Source: Chloroflexota bacterium
GTDB lineage: Bacteria > Chloroflexota > Dehalococcoidia > Lucifugimonadales > JADFKI01
Assembly (NCBI GenBank): GCA_022565015.1
Contig: JADFKI010000019.1
Location: forward strand, 1 to 24,198
DNA: 24,198 bases
Direction: 5' to 3'
Shown here one piece after another: positions 14,733 to 22,031 of the stretch (its first letter is position 1; each line of letters begins with the position of its first letter). The position numbers and the translations under genes are program-made. The notes below the pieces were generated by a model that saw nothing but the letters and a program-made list of their open reading frames with translations, was not told the origin of the DNA and did not search any database.

Positions 14733-16664
14733 TCATGGCAGTCTTAGCCTGACAACGGTATCGTCGCTCGTGTTGGTGACCCAAACGGCCTCGCCGTCCC
14801 ACGCCAGGCCGGCAGGCGCCGCCCCCACAGGATAGCTGCCGAGCAGCTCGCCCTCCCTCGTAAACCTTGCCAAGGTGCCAAATCCGCTGTTGGCGACCCA
14901 GACGTGCTCTCCCTGCACCATGATGTCGAACGGCAAGGGACCCAGTCCAGGCGAGGTTGCCCTGAAAGGGAGCTGGCCCGCGTCGAAGCGGCCTAGCTCA
15001 TCGCCGTTTCGGGCCAGTTTGCTGATCGTGCCCTCACGCCAGTTCGCCACCCAGATGAAGTCTTCATCCGATTCTATCGATATGGGAACGTCCCCAACCG
15101 GGTATGCGCCCAGGGTTTCACCTTCCAGAGTCAGCTTGGTCACGGTGTCGTGGTGTGCGTTGGCTGCCCAGACGAACTCGCCGTCAAAGTGCATGTCGAT
15201 AGGAGCCGTGCCCGTGTCCACCTCTCCAACGTTCGTCCCGCTGTCGTCCAGCTTTATGGCGACATGCTGGACGTAGGAGGCCGCCCAGACATTAGTGCCG
15301 TCAAAGGTCACCGCCTCCGGAATAGGGCCGATCGGATAGGTACCCTTAATCTCTCCCTGCAGATCAATTTGGGTCAGCGTCGCGTCGGTCCTGTTGGCCG
15401 TCCAGATGTAGCTGCCGTCGTACACCATGTCGTTGGGCTCCTTACCAACCTTGTAGGTGCCGATCTCCTCGCCCTCCCTATCGAGCTTGGTCAATGTTCC
15501 ATCGAGAGCGTTGGCAACCCAGATGAATTCGCCGTCAAAGAGCACCGGGACGGGCGCATCTCCGACCGGGTATGTCGAGACCTCCGCTCCCTCCAGGGTC
15601 AATCTCGACACCGCCGCCTCGGTAGGATGGAGTATCCAGACGGACGTACCGTCGAACGTCATCTCGCCGGTTGTCCTGCCCAGGTGGAACGTGCCCAGAT
15701 TCTCGCCGTCAATGCCCAGCCGCGTCACCGTCTTGCCGCCACGATTGGATATCCAAATGGACTCGCCGTCGAAAACCATGTCCGCGGGAAGATTACCGGT
15801 CCTATAGGCGGCGACGCGAGTTCCGTCCAGGGAAAGCTTCCAGACGGTCCCCTCAAAGGTATTAGAAACCCATATATGCTCTCCGTCGAAGGCCAGGCCT
15901 CTTGGCCCTGCTCCAACCGAAAAGACTCCGAGAACCTCACCATCCAGCGATATCTTGGAGACAGCGTCTACCGCCTGGTTTGCGACCCAGACAGAGGCGC
16001 CGTCGTAGGTGAGGGCAAGCGGCCTGGATTCGACACGGATAGCCATCTCGGTGCCGTCAGGGGCAAATCGAGATACCGTGTCATCCTCGTTGTTGGCTAT
16101 CCAAACGTAGCCTCCCGCGTAGATGGATGCGGTAGGCCGCCTCCCCGCCGCGTACACGCCCCGAACCTGCCCATCCGCGCCTACCCTTCTGATGGCGAAG
16201 AATGTGCCCACCCAAAGGGACTCGCCGTCGAACGCCAGTGTGCGCGGGTAGGTATGCAGGGGCTCGGTCGAAATAGTACTCCCATCCAGGGCGAGCCTGG
16301 TGAGGGAGTCGTCGTTCTGATTCGCCACCCAGACCGACTCTCCATCGTAGAGTATGGCTGAAGGAGAGTTGCCTACTTTGTACGTTCTGATAGTCGGGAC
16401 CTCGATTGTGCCCAGCGGGGCCGGCGGGTTCGTCGCCAGTGGCGGGTTGCTGGCAAATATCCCCGCCTGGACGGGAGCGTCCGGCGTCGGCGATTCCTGT
16501 AGGTCCGGTTGAGCGGTGGGAGTCGCAGACGGCTCCGGGACGACCTTTGACGTTTGAGACGGAGTCACCAAAGAAGGTACGGGTGTCACGACCGTCTCTC
16601 CACCGCAGGCGAACGCTAGGACCGCCAGAACACTGAATACGACGGTGACTAGATTTATCCTCAT
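14733..16664 (-). CDS. Beta-propeller lipoprotein with 14 YVTN/NHL-like repeats
   Basis: A 643-residue surface lipoprotein: signal with lipobox FAC (Cys20), a Pro/Thr/Ser-rich tether to about residue 90, then 14 tandem repeats of about 40 residues. Each repeat has the form hydrophobic-x-(F/Y)-D-G-E-x-(V/I)-W-(V/I)-A-N-x(6)-(T/S)-hydrophobic-x-(R/K)-L, then D-G-x and a short strand ending in (Y/F)-x-V-G. Fourteen blades suggest two seven-bladed propellers in a row. Repeats 2 (LWVGTFFAIRRV) and 7 (VWILHPTEAAV) depart most from the consensus. Such propellers usually bind proteins or polysaccharides; no catalytic residues are evident. Start 16664 is chosen because it places the signal peptide at the N-terminus; a reading to 16823 would bury it. 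Its own transcription unit, convergent with the gene before it. Confidence 0.88.
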   Translation of the reverse strand: MRINLVTVVFSVLAVLAFACGGETVVTPVPSLVTPSQTSKVVPEPSATPTAQPDLQESPTPDAPVQAGIFASNPPLATNPPAPLGTIEVPTIRTYKVGNSPSAILYDGESVWVANQNDDSLTRLALDGSTISTEPLHTYPRTLAFDGESLWVGTFFAIRRVGADGQVRGVYAAGRRPTASIYAGGYVWIANNEDDTVSRFAPDGTEMAIRVESRPLALTYDGASVWVANQAVDAVSKISLDGEVLGVFSVGAGPRGLAFDGEHIWVSNTFEGTVWKLSLDGTRVAAYRTGNLPADMVFDGESIWISNRGGKTVTRLGIDGENLGTFHLGRTTGEMTFDGTSVWILHPTEAAVSRLTLEGAEVSTYPVGDAPVPVLFDGEFIWVANALDGTLTKLDREGEEIGTYKVGKEPNDMVYDGSYIWTANRTDATLTQIDLQGEIKGTYPIGPIPEAVTFDGTNVWAASYVQHVAIKLDDSGTNVGEVDTGTAPIDMHFDGEFVWAANAHHDTVTKLTLEGETLGAYPVGDVPISIESDEDFIWVANWREGTISKLARNGDELGRFDAGQLPFRATSPGLGPLPFDIMVQGEHVWVANSGFGTLARFTREGELLGSYPVGAAPAGLAWDGEAVWVTNTSDDTVVRLRLP

Positions 16665-16820
16665 AAGCCCCGTTTCGTAACCTCTCACGTATCGCTTGTT
16701 GAACTCACGACCGCGCTCACCACGGTGGTTTCCGTAAACTAGATCCGGCAGGCGCGCCAACTTACAGACATCCCTGTGACCTGAGGTCCAGTGTACAAGA
16801 TCGTCTGACGAGTGAGGAGA

Positions 16821-16869
16821 CAAAGAAACGCGCCGGGTCCGAAATTGCGGTTGATCAAACCCGACGCGT
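16821..16869 (-). terminator. Terminator of the transporter ATPase operon
   Basis: On the minus strand ACGCGTCGGGT (16869-16859) pairs with ACCCGGCGCGT (16838-16828), with one mismatch and a 20-base loop, followed by TTTCTTTG. It begins 24 bases after the stop codon of the DppF-like gene and precedes the propeller gene, separating the two minus-strand units. Confidence 0.6.
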
Positions 16870-16892
16870 CAAAATACGTTCAGTACTACAGG

Positions 16893-17903
16893 CTACTGAG
16901 AGCTATCTCCGTAGAGATGGCAGACAACCTTATGCCCTGGAGCCGTCTCGGTCCTTACCGGTGACGTAGTCGCACACAGATTCTCCTCATCGATTCTCTG
17001 CGGACATCGAGGGTGGAAGTGGCACCCCGTAGGAGGATCAACGGGCGATGGGACCTCGCCGGTCAATATTATCTCTTCCCTTTCGATGTCCGGGTGAGAG
17101 GGCAACGCGGCGGACATTAGGGCCTTTGTATACGGATGCTGAGGGTTATCGAAGAGCTCCTCCGTCTCAGCCTCCTCCACGAGCCTTCCCAGGTACATGA
17201 CACCGACCGTGTCGCACATGTACCTGACGGTGGCAAGATGGTGGGCTATGAGAAGGTAGCTCAGATTATGCTCGTCCTGAAGGTCCTCCAACAGGTTCAT
17301 GATCTGGGCTCTAATGGATACGTCCAATGCGGAGACCGGCTCGTCCAGGACGATCAGCCGAGGTCTCAGAGCCAGGGCTCGGGCGACTCCGATTCTCTGC
17401 CTCTGCCCACCGCTGAACTCGTGCGGGAAAAGCGTGGACTGGTACGCCTGAAGGCCCACCTCCGTCAGCAGCTCACCAACGCGTGTCTTGATCTCGCCCT
17501 TGGTCATTGTGCTGTTGACCTCGAGCGGCTCGCCGATGATACTTCCGACGCGCATTCGAGGATTTAGTGACGCCCAAGGGTCCTGGAAGACCGCCTGGAC
17601 CGACGACTTATAGTTCCTTAGCTCGTCCTTTTTCATGGTAAGAGCGTCTTCGCCGTCAAAGAGGATAGTCCCTTCCGTAGGGTCCTCAAGAAGCAATATC
17701 ATCTTGGCGGTGGTCGTCTTGCCACAGCCCGACTCGCCAACCAGTCCGTAGGTCTTCCCCTCCTCAATGACAAAGGAGATGCCGTCTACGGCCTTAAGGC
17801 TAGCCTTGCTTCGGCTGAATACTCCGGAATTTACCCTGAAGTACTTCTTCAGGTCTCGTACCTCAAGGATCGCGCCGTTTGTGGAACCATTTGAAGTGCT
17901 CAA
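16893..17903 (-). CDS. Dpp/Opp-type ABC transporter ATP-binding protein (DppF/OppF-like)
   Basis: A 336-residue ATPase of the peptide/nickel importer group. Walker A GESGCGKTT is at 56-64, Q-loop in VFQDPWASLNPR around 105-116, signature FSGGQRQR at 163-170, Walker B LIVLDEP at 183-189, D-loop SALD, and the switch His in LLIAHHLATV (His221 or His222; relatives usually have SHDL here). The C-terminal oligopeptide domain contains the NPQHPYTKAL and GCHFHPRCPQR motifs with Cys residues that bind an iron-sulfur cluster in some relatives. It follows the DppD-like gene after only three bases. With that protein it should energise the permeases encoded at 11886-13926, although those genes face the other way. 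Confidence 0.95.
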   Translation of the reverse strand: MSTSNGSTNGAILEVRDLKKYFRVNSGVFSRSKASLKAVDGISFVIEEGKTYGLVGESGCGKTTTAKMILLLEDPTEGTILFDGEDALTMKKDELRNYKSSVQAVFQDPWASLNPRMRVGSIIGEPLEVNSTMTKGEIKTRVGELLTEVGLQAYQSTLFPHEFSGGQRQRIGVARALALRPRLIVLDEPVSALDVSIRAQIMNLLEDLQDEHNLSYLLIAHHLATVRYMCDTVGVMYLGRLVEEAETEELFDNPQHPYTKALMSAALPSHPDIEREEIILTGEVPSPVDPPTGCHFHPRCPQRIDEENLCATTSPVRTETAPGHKVVCHLYGDSSQ

Positions 17904-17906
17904 TAT

Positions 17907-18917
17907 CTATACCCCGCTAGACGAGACGCTAGCGCCTTCTTTTTCGCGTAGCCAGCAGGCAGCGAACTGGCCTTCGCCCACGTCGAACGAAGGTGGAACA
18001 GCCTCGTGACACTTGTCGAACACGTTTGGGCACCTTGGCGCAAACGCACATCCTTGCGGCAAGTTCCATAGTGCGGGAGGCTGTCCCGGGATTGAGTAAA
18101 GCCGGTCCATCTTTTCTTCCATCTTTGGCACCGAGTTTATCAGGGCCTCTGTGTATGGATGAGATGGATTGTTGAATATCTGCCGTACGTCTCCCTGTTC
18201 GACGATCTTGCCGGCGTACATAACGGCGACACGGTCGCACATCTTGGCGACGATGCCGAAGTCGTGCGTTATGAAGATAATGCCGACGCCGGTCTCCTCC
18301 TGAAGGTCGCGGAGAAGCCGTAGATACTGGGCCTGAATCGTCGCGTCGAGAGAGGTAGTAGGCTCGTCGGCGATAAGCACTTGAGGGTCGCAAGAGATCC
18401 CTATCGCTCCGACGACGCGCTGACGCATGCCTCCGCTAAGCTGATGAGGGTAGTCCTTTATCCTCACCTCCGGCGCGGGTATCCTCACCTTTCTAAGCAT
18501 GTCCACGACCTGATCTTTGAGCGTGCGCCCGGACAAGCCCTTGTGGATCTTGAGAGCTTCGCCTACCTGGTCCTCGATGTCGAACACGGGATTCAGCGCC
18601 GTCATCGGGTCCTGAAGTACCATGGCAATCTTGTCGCCACGCACCTTTTCCATCTCGCTCTCGTCCAGCTGTAGGATGTCTTCCCCCTCCAGGAGAACCT
18701 GACCTCCCACGATGTGGCCTGGTGGAGAAGGCACCAATCGAACAATGGACAGAGTGGTCACGGACTTACCGGAACCCGACTCGCCGACGATGCCCAAGGT
18801 CTCGCCCTTGCGCAGCACAAAGCTCACTCCGTCCACCGCCTTCACTACGCCCCAGCGAGTGACGAAATACGTCTGCAGGTCCTTTACTTCGAGAATTATT
18901 TCGCCAATTCTAGCCAT
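17907..18917 (-). CDS. Dpp/Opp-type ABC transporter ATP-binding protein (DppD/OppD-like)
   Basis: A 336-residue ATPase. Walker A GESGSGKS is at 45-52, the Q-loop in MVLQDPMTALNP at about 99-110, signature LSGGMRQR at 160-167, Walker B VLIADEPT at 180-187, and the switch His in FITHDFGIV. The C-terminal domain carries NPSHPYTEALI and the GCAFAPRCPN Cys motif, both typical of DppD/OppD. ATG 18917 is supported by GAGAGG nine bases upstream. First gene of a two-gene minus-strand operon with the DppF-like gene. The pair has the length and motif set of complementary subunits of one importer rather than duplicates. Probable partner genes are the binding protein and permeases on the plus strand. Confidence 0.95.
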   Translation of the reverse strand: MARIGEIILEVKDLQTYFVTRWGVVKAVDGVSFVLRKGETLGIVGESGSGKSVTTLSIVRLVPSPPGHIVGGQVLLEGEDILQLDESEMEKVRGDKIAMVLQDPMTALNPVFDIEDQVGEALKIHKGLSGRTLKDQVVDMLRKVRIPAPEVRIKDYPHQLSGGMRQRVVGAIGISCDPQVLIADEPTTSLDATIQAQYLRLLRDLQEETGVGIIFITHDFGIVAKMCDRVAVMYAGKIVEQGDVRQIFNNPSHPYTEALINSVPKMEEKMDRLYSIPGQPPALWNLPQGCAFAPRCPNVFDKCHEAVPPSFDVGEGQFAACWLREKEGASVSSSGV

Positions 18918-19275
18918 TGCTCATATCCTCTCCCAAAGTGCCGCATCCAGCAGCGTTGGTAAGTGAACTCTCAAGCTTGGATCAGGGCGGTCTAAAACGG
19001 TGGATTGACGGCATTGTACAGAGGTAAAACCGCACCCTTGACAAAGGCATGCCAAACTATAGCTAATCTCGTTGAAAAACGCAAGCCTTTCTGCCTCTGC
19101 TTCCCTTGATAACCTGCGAAACCGGCCCAGACTTCCGGCAGTTCCCCCCCATGCAGGCCTTCGGCAACTTTGCCGCCTTAAACTTGATCTCTCGAAGGTA
19201 AATGAGAGGACAGGAGCCACCCGGCCGCTGTGCTAGAATGGCCAACGTTCCAGGCCTTATCAAGGGGAGAATGCC
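18918..19275. other. Divergent intergenic region, ATPase operon / amidase
   Basis: 358 bases with no convincing gene between two divergent units. On the plus strand TTGACA (19038-19043) is a perfect -35 box followed after 16 bases by a poor TAGCTA; the extended -10 at 19231-19239, listed separately, is a better candidate for the amidase. On the minus strand TACAAT (19018-19013) is a fair -10 for the ATPases without a good -35. No RNA element was recognised. Confidence 0.4.
19231..19239 (+). promoter_or_regulatory. Extended -10 promoter candidate for the amidase gene
   Basis: TGCTAGAAT has the form of an extended -10 box (TGn plus TAGAAT). Transcription would begin near 19246, about 30 bases before the ATG. 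No -35 match is visible, which extended -10 promoters can tolerate. The AAGGGGAG ribosome-binding site follows at 19262-19269. Confidence 0.42.
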
Positions 19276-20181
19276 ATGAAAATCGCAACGAAAGAGGTCC
19301 TTTATTTCGAGACCGGACCCGATAACAAGCCCACGCTCTATGTGGACCCCGGCGAGGAGTTCCAGGTGGAAACGCAGATGAACAGGGGCCCTTGGATCGA
19401 CTCGCATCCCGATAGGGAGTTGCTGGAGAGCAAGCTGCGGGGCGGCAATCCCTCCAGCGGCTGCATTTACATCAACGGCGCCGAGCCTGGACATATGCTT
19501 TCGGTCCAAATCGGCGCAATAGAGGTCGAGCCCTTCGGCTTTACTCGCTTTCGCGGCGCCAACGGCGCCATGCCGGGTTGGCTTGGCGGCAGCGGTGTCG
19601 GCCATCACGAAAAGATCGTCGAAATAAAGGACGGCTTCATAATTTGGAGTGACGACCTCAAGTTTCCAATTGAGCCCATGCTGGGCGTCGTCGGGGTTTC
19701 CCCCGCCAACGTCCGGTGGTCCAATGCCTGGGCCGGACAGTGGGGCGGAAATTTCGATATCCAGGAGATAACGACGGGAGCGACCGTTCATATTCCGGTA
19801 AGCGTGCCCGGCGCCCTGCTGCACATAGGCGACATGCACGCACGGCAGGGCGACGGCGAGATTTGCGGCGCGGGCGGCATCGAGACAGGCGGCATCGTTA
19901 ACCTGAGGTGCGAGCTCTCAGACATGCCTTCATCCATGACGTGGCCCCGCATCACGAACGAGACCCATATCATGACCACGGCCATGGCCCGTCCGGCGGA
20001 AGACGCATTCAGGACTGCCCTGGAGGAGATGGTGCTGTGGCTCGAAGAGGATTATGGATTCGAGCGAGGAGAGGCCTACCTTTTTCTCGGTCAGGTCCTG
20101 GAGGCGCGATGCACCCAGTTCGTTAACCCTACCTTCAGCTACGTCGCCAAGGTGAACAAGAAGTGGCTGAAAGGGAGTTGA
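19276..20181 (+). CDS. Acetamidase/formamidase family protein
   Basis: A 301-residue soluble protein of the FmdA_AmdA family, which hydrolyses short-chain amides such as formamide or acetamide to ammonia and the acid. Visible family motifs are NPSSGCIYINGAEPGHMLSV (58-77), PMLGVVGVSP (134-143), GGNFDIQEITTGATVHIPV (157-175) and LLHIGDMHARQGDGEICGAG (181-200), the last carrying the probable metal-binding Asp, His and Glu. The length matches the short subgroup of about 300 residues rather than the FmdA of about 400, and substrate range in the short group is poorly known. ATG 19276 has AAGGGGAG six bases in front of it. Divergent from the peptide-transporter ATPases; a shared role in nitrogen scavenging is inference. 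Confidence 0.92.
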   Translation: MKIATKEVLYFETGPDNKPTLYVDPGEEFQVETQMNRGPWIDSHPDRELLESKLRGGNPSSGCIYINGAEPGHMLSVQIGAIEVEPFGFTRFRGANGAMPGWLGGSGVGHHEKIVEIKDGFIIWSDDLKFPIEPMLGVVGVSPANVRWSNAWAGQWGGNFDIQEITTGATVHIPVSVPGALLHIGDMHARQGDGEICGAGGIETGGIVNLRCELSDMPSSMTWPRITNETHIMTTAMARPAEDAFRTALEEMVLWLEEDYGFERGEAYLFLGQVLEARCTQFVNPTFSYVAKVNKKWLKGS

Positions 20182-20267
20182 TGAACGGGATTTAAGTGGC
20201 TAAGGAGAAAAACACTTAATAGATAGAGTGACAGGACTTCGCTTTGGCTTTCTTTTGCTCGTTTTTT

Positions 20268-20564
20268 TCACCCACTTGCGTCATCATCTAATTCCTGAAT
20301 CAAGCGAAGTGTCACAGTAGTACCATCAACGGTGTACCACACTCTCACCGCAGGTATGCCATGATGCTCTAATCGATATATGTTGGAATCACCGATACGA
20401 GCGAGATCAGTGGGTATTCGAGAGAGAATATACTCGATTCCTTCAAGTCGTCTCTTCCTACGGCCTTCGTCCGGCTCTATTCTGGCAAATTCCTGTTCAA
20501 AGAGAGCCTCATACCTGATCTCATATAGAAAGGCGTCGTAGTTTGAATTAGGTGGACCATCCAT
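20268..20564 (-). CDS. Putative RelE/ParE-like toxin of a Panacea module
   Basis: A 98-residue protein. The pattern of an N-terminal strand and two helices (IRYEALFEQEFARI, then GRRKRRLEGIEYILSRIP), followed by strands (NIYRLEHHGIPAVRVWYTVD and TTVTLRLIQELDD) is that of the RelE/ParE superfamily, with basic residues and RVWYTV in the place of the usual YRvxYxh strand. The typical C-terminal His-Lys/Arg-Tyr end of active RelE toxins is missing, so catalytic mRNA cleavage is not certain; a ParE-like target or another host target is possible. Its ATG lies inside the end of the upstream gene (17 bases overlap), the usual antitoxin-first coupling. The family call rests on pattern recognition. Confidence 0.6.
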   Translation of the reverse strand: MDGPPNSNYDAFLYEIRYEALFEQEFARIEPDEGRRKRRLEGIEYILSRIPTDLARIGDSNIYRLEHHGIPAVRVWYTVDGTTVTLRLIQELDDDASG

Positions 20565-21102
20565 GCTTCTTCGCTAGCTCGAGTCCGTATGCTTCTTCAT
20601 ATTCACCCATCGCTGGATTTTTCACGAACACTGTTTCATATGGAATAGAAACGCGTTCGTCTGTCATTTGCCCTTCTGCCATGGCAGCTTGCCAGCCGAG
20701 GAACAGATGTGACAATTCACTAACAAACTCAGCGTCCGATTCACGTAAGATATCTATTAGCCAATCTACCAAGGCGATCTCTTTTGCCGAAAAGTCATCA
20801 TAATTAGGATCTCGTAAAGCAATGATACGGTGTTGAGAATATCGCCTGTTCTCAACAATATCACTATCTGACGACATCTCCCCTTTAATCGGTACCAGGA
20901 GGCGTGGGGCTGGACCATGCGGCAAAGCGAAGTAATCTGCCCCTGTAATAGGCTGGCCAAATAATTTATATGCTAAGAAATCCGAATAGAACAGGATTTT
21001 GTTTAACTTCGTAGCACCATAATACTTGTCTCCTTCACACTTTTTAGCGATGTGAAGTATCAATTCTTTAAATTTCTGTTCTTTGAATTCCGGCCTGGTC
21101 AT
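20548..21102 (-). CDS. Panacea-domain (DUF4065/SocA-like) antitoxin
   Basis: A 184-residue protein with the DUF4065 pattern: an N-terminal helix, then KYYGATKLNKILFYSDFLAY (LNKLLYfadf in relatives), the GQPITGADYFALPHGPAP motif (Gly-x-x-(hydrophobic)-(T/S)-x-(A/D)-x-(Y/F)-x-x-hydrophobic-x-x-GP) and a helical second half with FSAKEIALVDWLIDIL. Panacea is known as an antitoxin domain that pairs with many unrelated toxins. It lies upstream of, and overlaps by 17 bases, a small RelE/ParE-like gene, as in a two-gene toxin-antitoxin module. The ATG at 21102 is preceded by GGGGG six bases away. The module is visibly richer in A and T than its neighbours, consistent with transfer. Confidence 0.85.
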   Translation of the reverse strand: MTRPEFKEQKFKELILHIAKKCEGDKYYGATKLNKILFYSDFLAYKLFGQPITGADYFALPHGPAPRLLVPIKGEMSSDSDIVENRRYSQHRIIALRDPNYDDFSAKEIALVDWLIDILRESDAEFVSELSHLFLGWQAAMAEGQMTDERVSIPYETVFVKNPAMGEYEEAYGLELAKKHGWST

Positions 21103-21476
21103 AGCGAGCCCCCTAGCATATATGAAGGGGATTCAACCCTCCTCCTGTGGTTAGCAATATCAAGAACACCTTATTTTTAGAACGCATGAACTAATGTTCT
21201 ACATAAAGTTTAGCGCTCCACCACAATAAAAGTCAACTCGTCAAGCCACACTCTGCACGGTATCCATTTCTGATACGAAATTCGGAACCTGGGTAGCTAC
21301 TGCCCAAATAACACACGGCATTCCCCCAATAATTTGGGTGAATTGAATTTCAAAGTATCCAATTCCCCTATTTCAATGCCGACTTAGATTTTATATAAGG
21401 TATTTTTAAGATAATCTGTTTGTATCGTTTTCCAACACCCTGTACCCCGTTCGCCATGCCCCAACCCCCAATCCCC
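21103..21476. other. A/T-rich region upstream of the Panacea module
   Basis: 374 bases without a gene. A candidate minus-strand promoter lies at 21207-21236 (listed separately). CCCCT (21110-21114) and AGGGG (21126-21130) form a small inverted repeat over the ribosome-binding site, a possible autoregulatory site. CCCAAAT (21303-21309) and ATTTGGG (21332-21338) form another inverted repeat of unknown role. The right end (21438-21477) is C-rich and belongs to the G-quadruplex-type motif beside the NIPSNAP gene. Confidence 0.45.
21207..21236 (-). promoter_or_regulatory. Candidate promoter of the toxin-antitoxin module
   Basis: Minus strand TTGACT (21236-21231), 18-base spacer, TAAACT (21212-21207). 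The start would be near 21200, giving a leader of about 100 bases before the antitoxin ATG at 21102. Confidence 0.42.
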
Positions 21477-21477
21477 C
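21438..21477 (-). other. G-quadruplex-type motif after the NIPSNAP stop
   Basis: On the minus strand the bases following the NIPSNAP stop read as G-runs of 5, 5, 4, 4 and 3 (plus-strand C-runs at 21473-21477, 21465-21469, 21459-21462, 21444-21447 and 21438-21440). Loops are 3, 2, 2, 11 and 3 bases, or nearly so. In the transcript this would be a 3'-end quadruplex. Confidence 0.5.
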
Positions 21478-21797
21478 TACCGCGGACCGGAAAAGAAGTC
21501 CGCCCCGTTCATCATCATGTCCTGCTGCTTGACGACGAGGCCGCGTACCCTTGGGACGTACTCACCCTGCCAGCGCGGGTCGTCATGAACGGCCTTTCGG
21601 GCTTTTTCGAAGTGAGCGTAGTCTTCGTACGCCCAGATATGCACGACTCGATTTTGCGGCCCAATATCGGTGTAGTACCAGCCTGCGAGCTTGATTCCGT
21701 GGTCCTCTCTTATCTTCAAAGCGATCTCGCGCACCGCCGCCATGTACTCCGGCACTGCGCCAGGTTTAAGGTCGTAGACTCGCATGTTGTAGATCAT
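21477..21797 (-). CDS. NIPSNAP family protein
   Basis: A 106-residue protein with the dimeric alpha/beta-barrel (ferredoxin-like) pattern of NIPSNAP: MIYNMRVYDLKPGAVPEYMA at the start, then LAGWYYTDIGPQNRVVHIWA with the conserved Trp-x-(Y/F) and VVHIWAYEDY segment, and the ARKAVHDDPRWQGEY motif. NIPSNAP proteins are small and have no settled reaction; bacterial relatives occur near catabolic genes. Start at 21797 is chosen over 21815 because GGAGGT sits directly upstream with four bases of spacing. A single gene whose stop codon runs straight into a G-rich stretch on the coding strand. Family assignment is confident; function unknown. Confidence 0.88.
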   Translation of the reverse strand: MIYNMRVYDLKPGAVPEYMAAVREIALKIREDHGIKLAGWYYTDIGPQNRVVHIWAYEDYAHFEKARKAVHDDPRWQGEYVPRVRGLVVKQQDMMMNGADFFSGPR

Positions 21798-21863
21798 GTT
21801 TACCTCCCATCGCATTCAGATATACCTGGGTTCCAGGTTGACGGTGGTATGATGCCACACGAA

Positions 21864-21896
21864 GGGGGGGACGGGGTATAGGGTCTGGGGGTTGGG
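21864..21896 (+). other. G-quadruplex-type motif upstream of NIPSNAP
   Basis: Plus-strand G-runs at 21864-21870, 21873-21876, 21881-21883, 21887-21891 and 21894-21896, with loops of 2, 4, 3 and 2 bases, meet the usual four-run quadruplex pattern. It lies 67 bases upstream of the NIPSNAP start, on that gene's template strand, and shares sub-motifs (GGGGGTTGGG and GACGGGGTATAGGGT) with the G-rich stretch at the other end of the gene. Confidence 0.6.
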
Positions 21897-22031
21897 TACC
21901 CCTTTTTTGGTCAGGGTCGTTGCCCGCTACCCCGTAATCCGTACCCCATGCCCCTCGTTCGGGAACAAAGCGGCCTTGCGTGGCGTCTCATATATTGAAC
22001 GGCAATTTTAGACTTAAACGAGAGGCGTCAA

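Noticed and set aside
15150..16361. 403-codon plus-strand frame opposite the propeller gene
   Set aside because: It is the antisense of a highly repetitive coding region; the minus-strand frame has a signal peptide and 14 clear repeats, the plus frame has none.
20182..20267. T-rich stretch between the amidase and the toxin gene as a terminator
   Set aside because: A run of seven Ts is present at about 20261-20267, but no stem stronger than five pairs precedes it.
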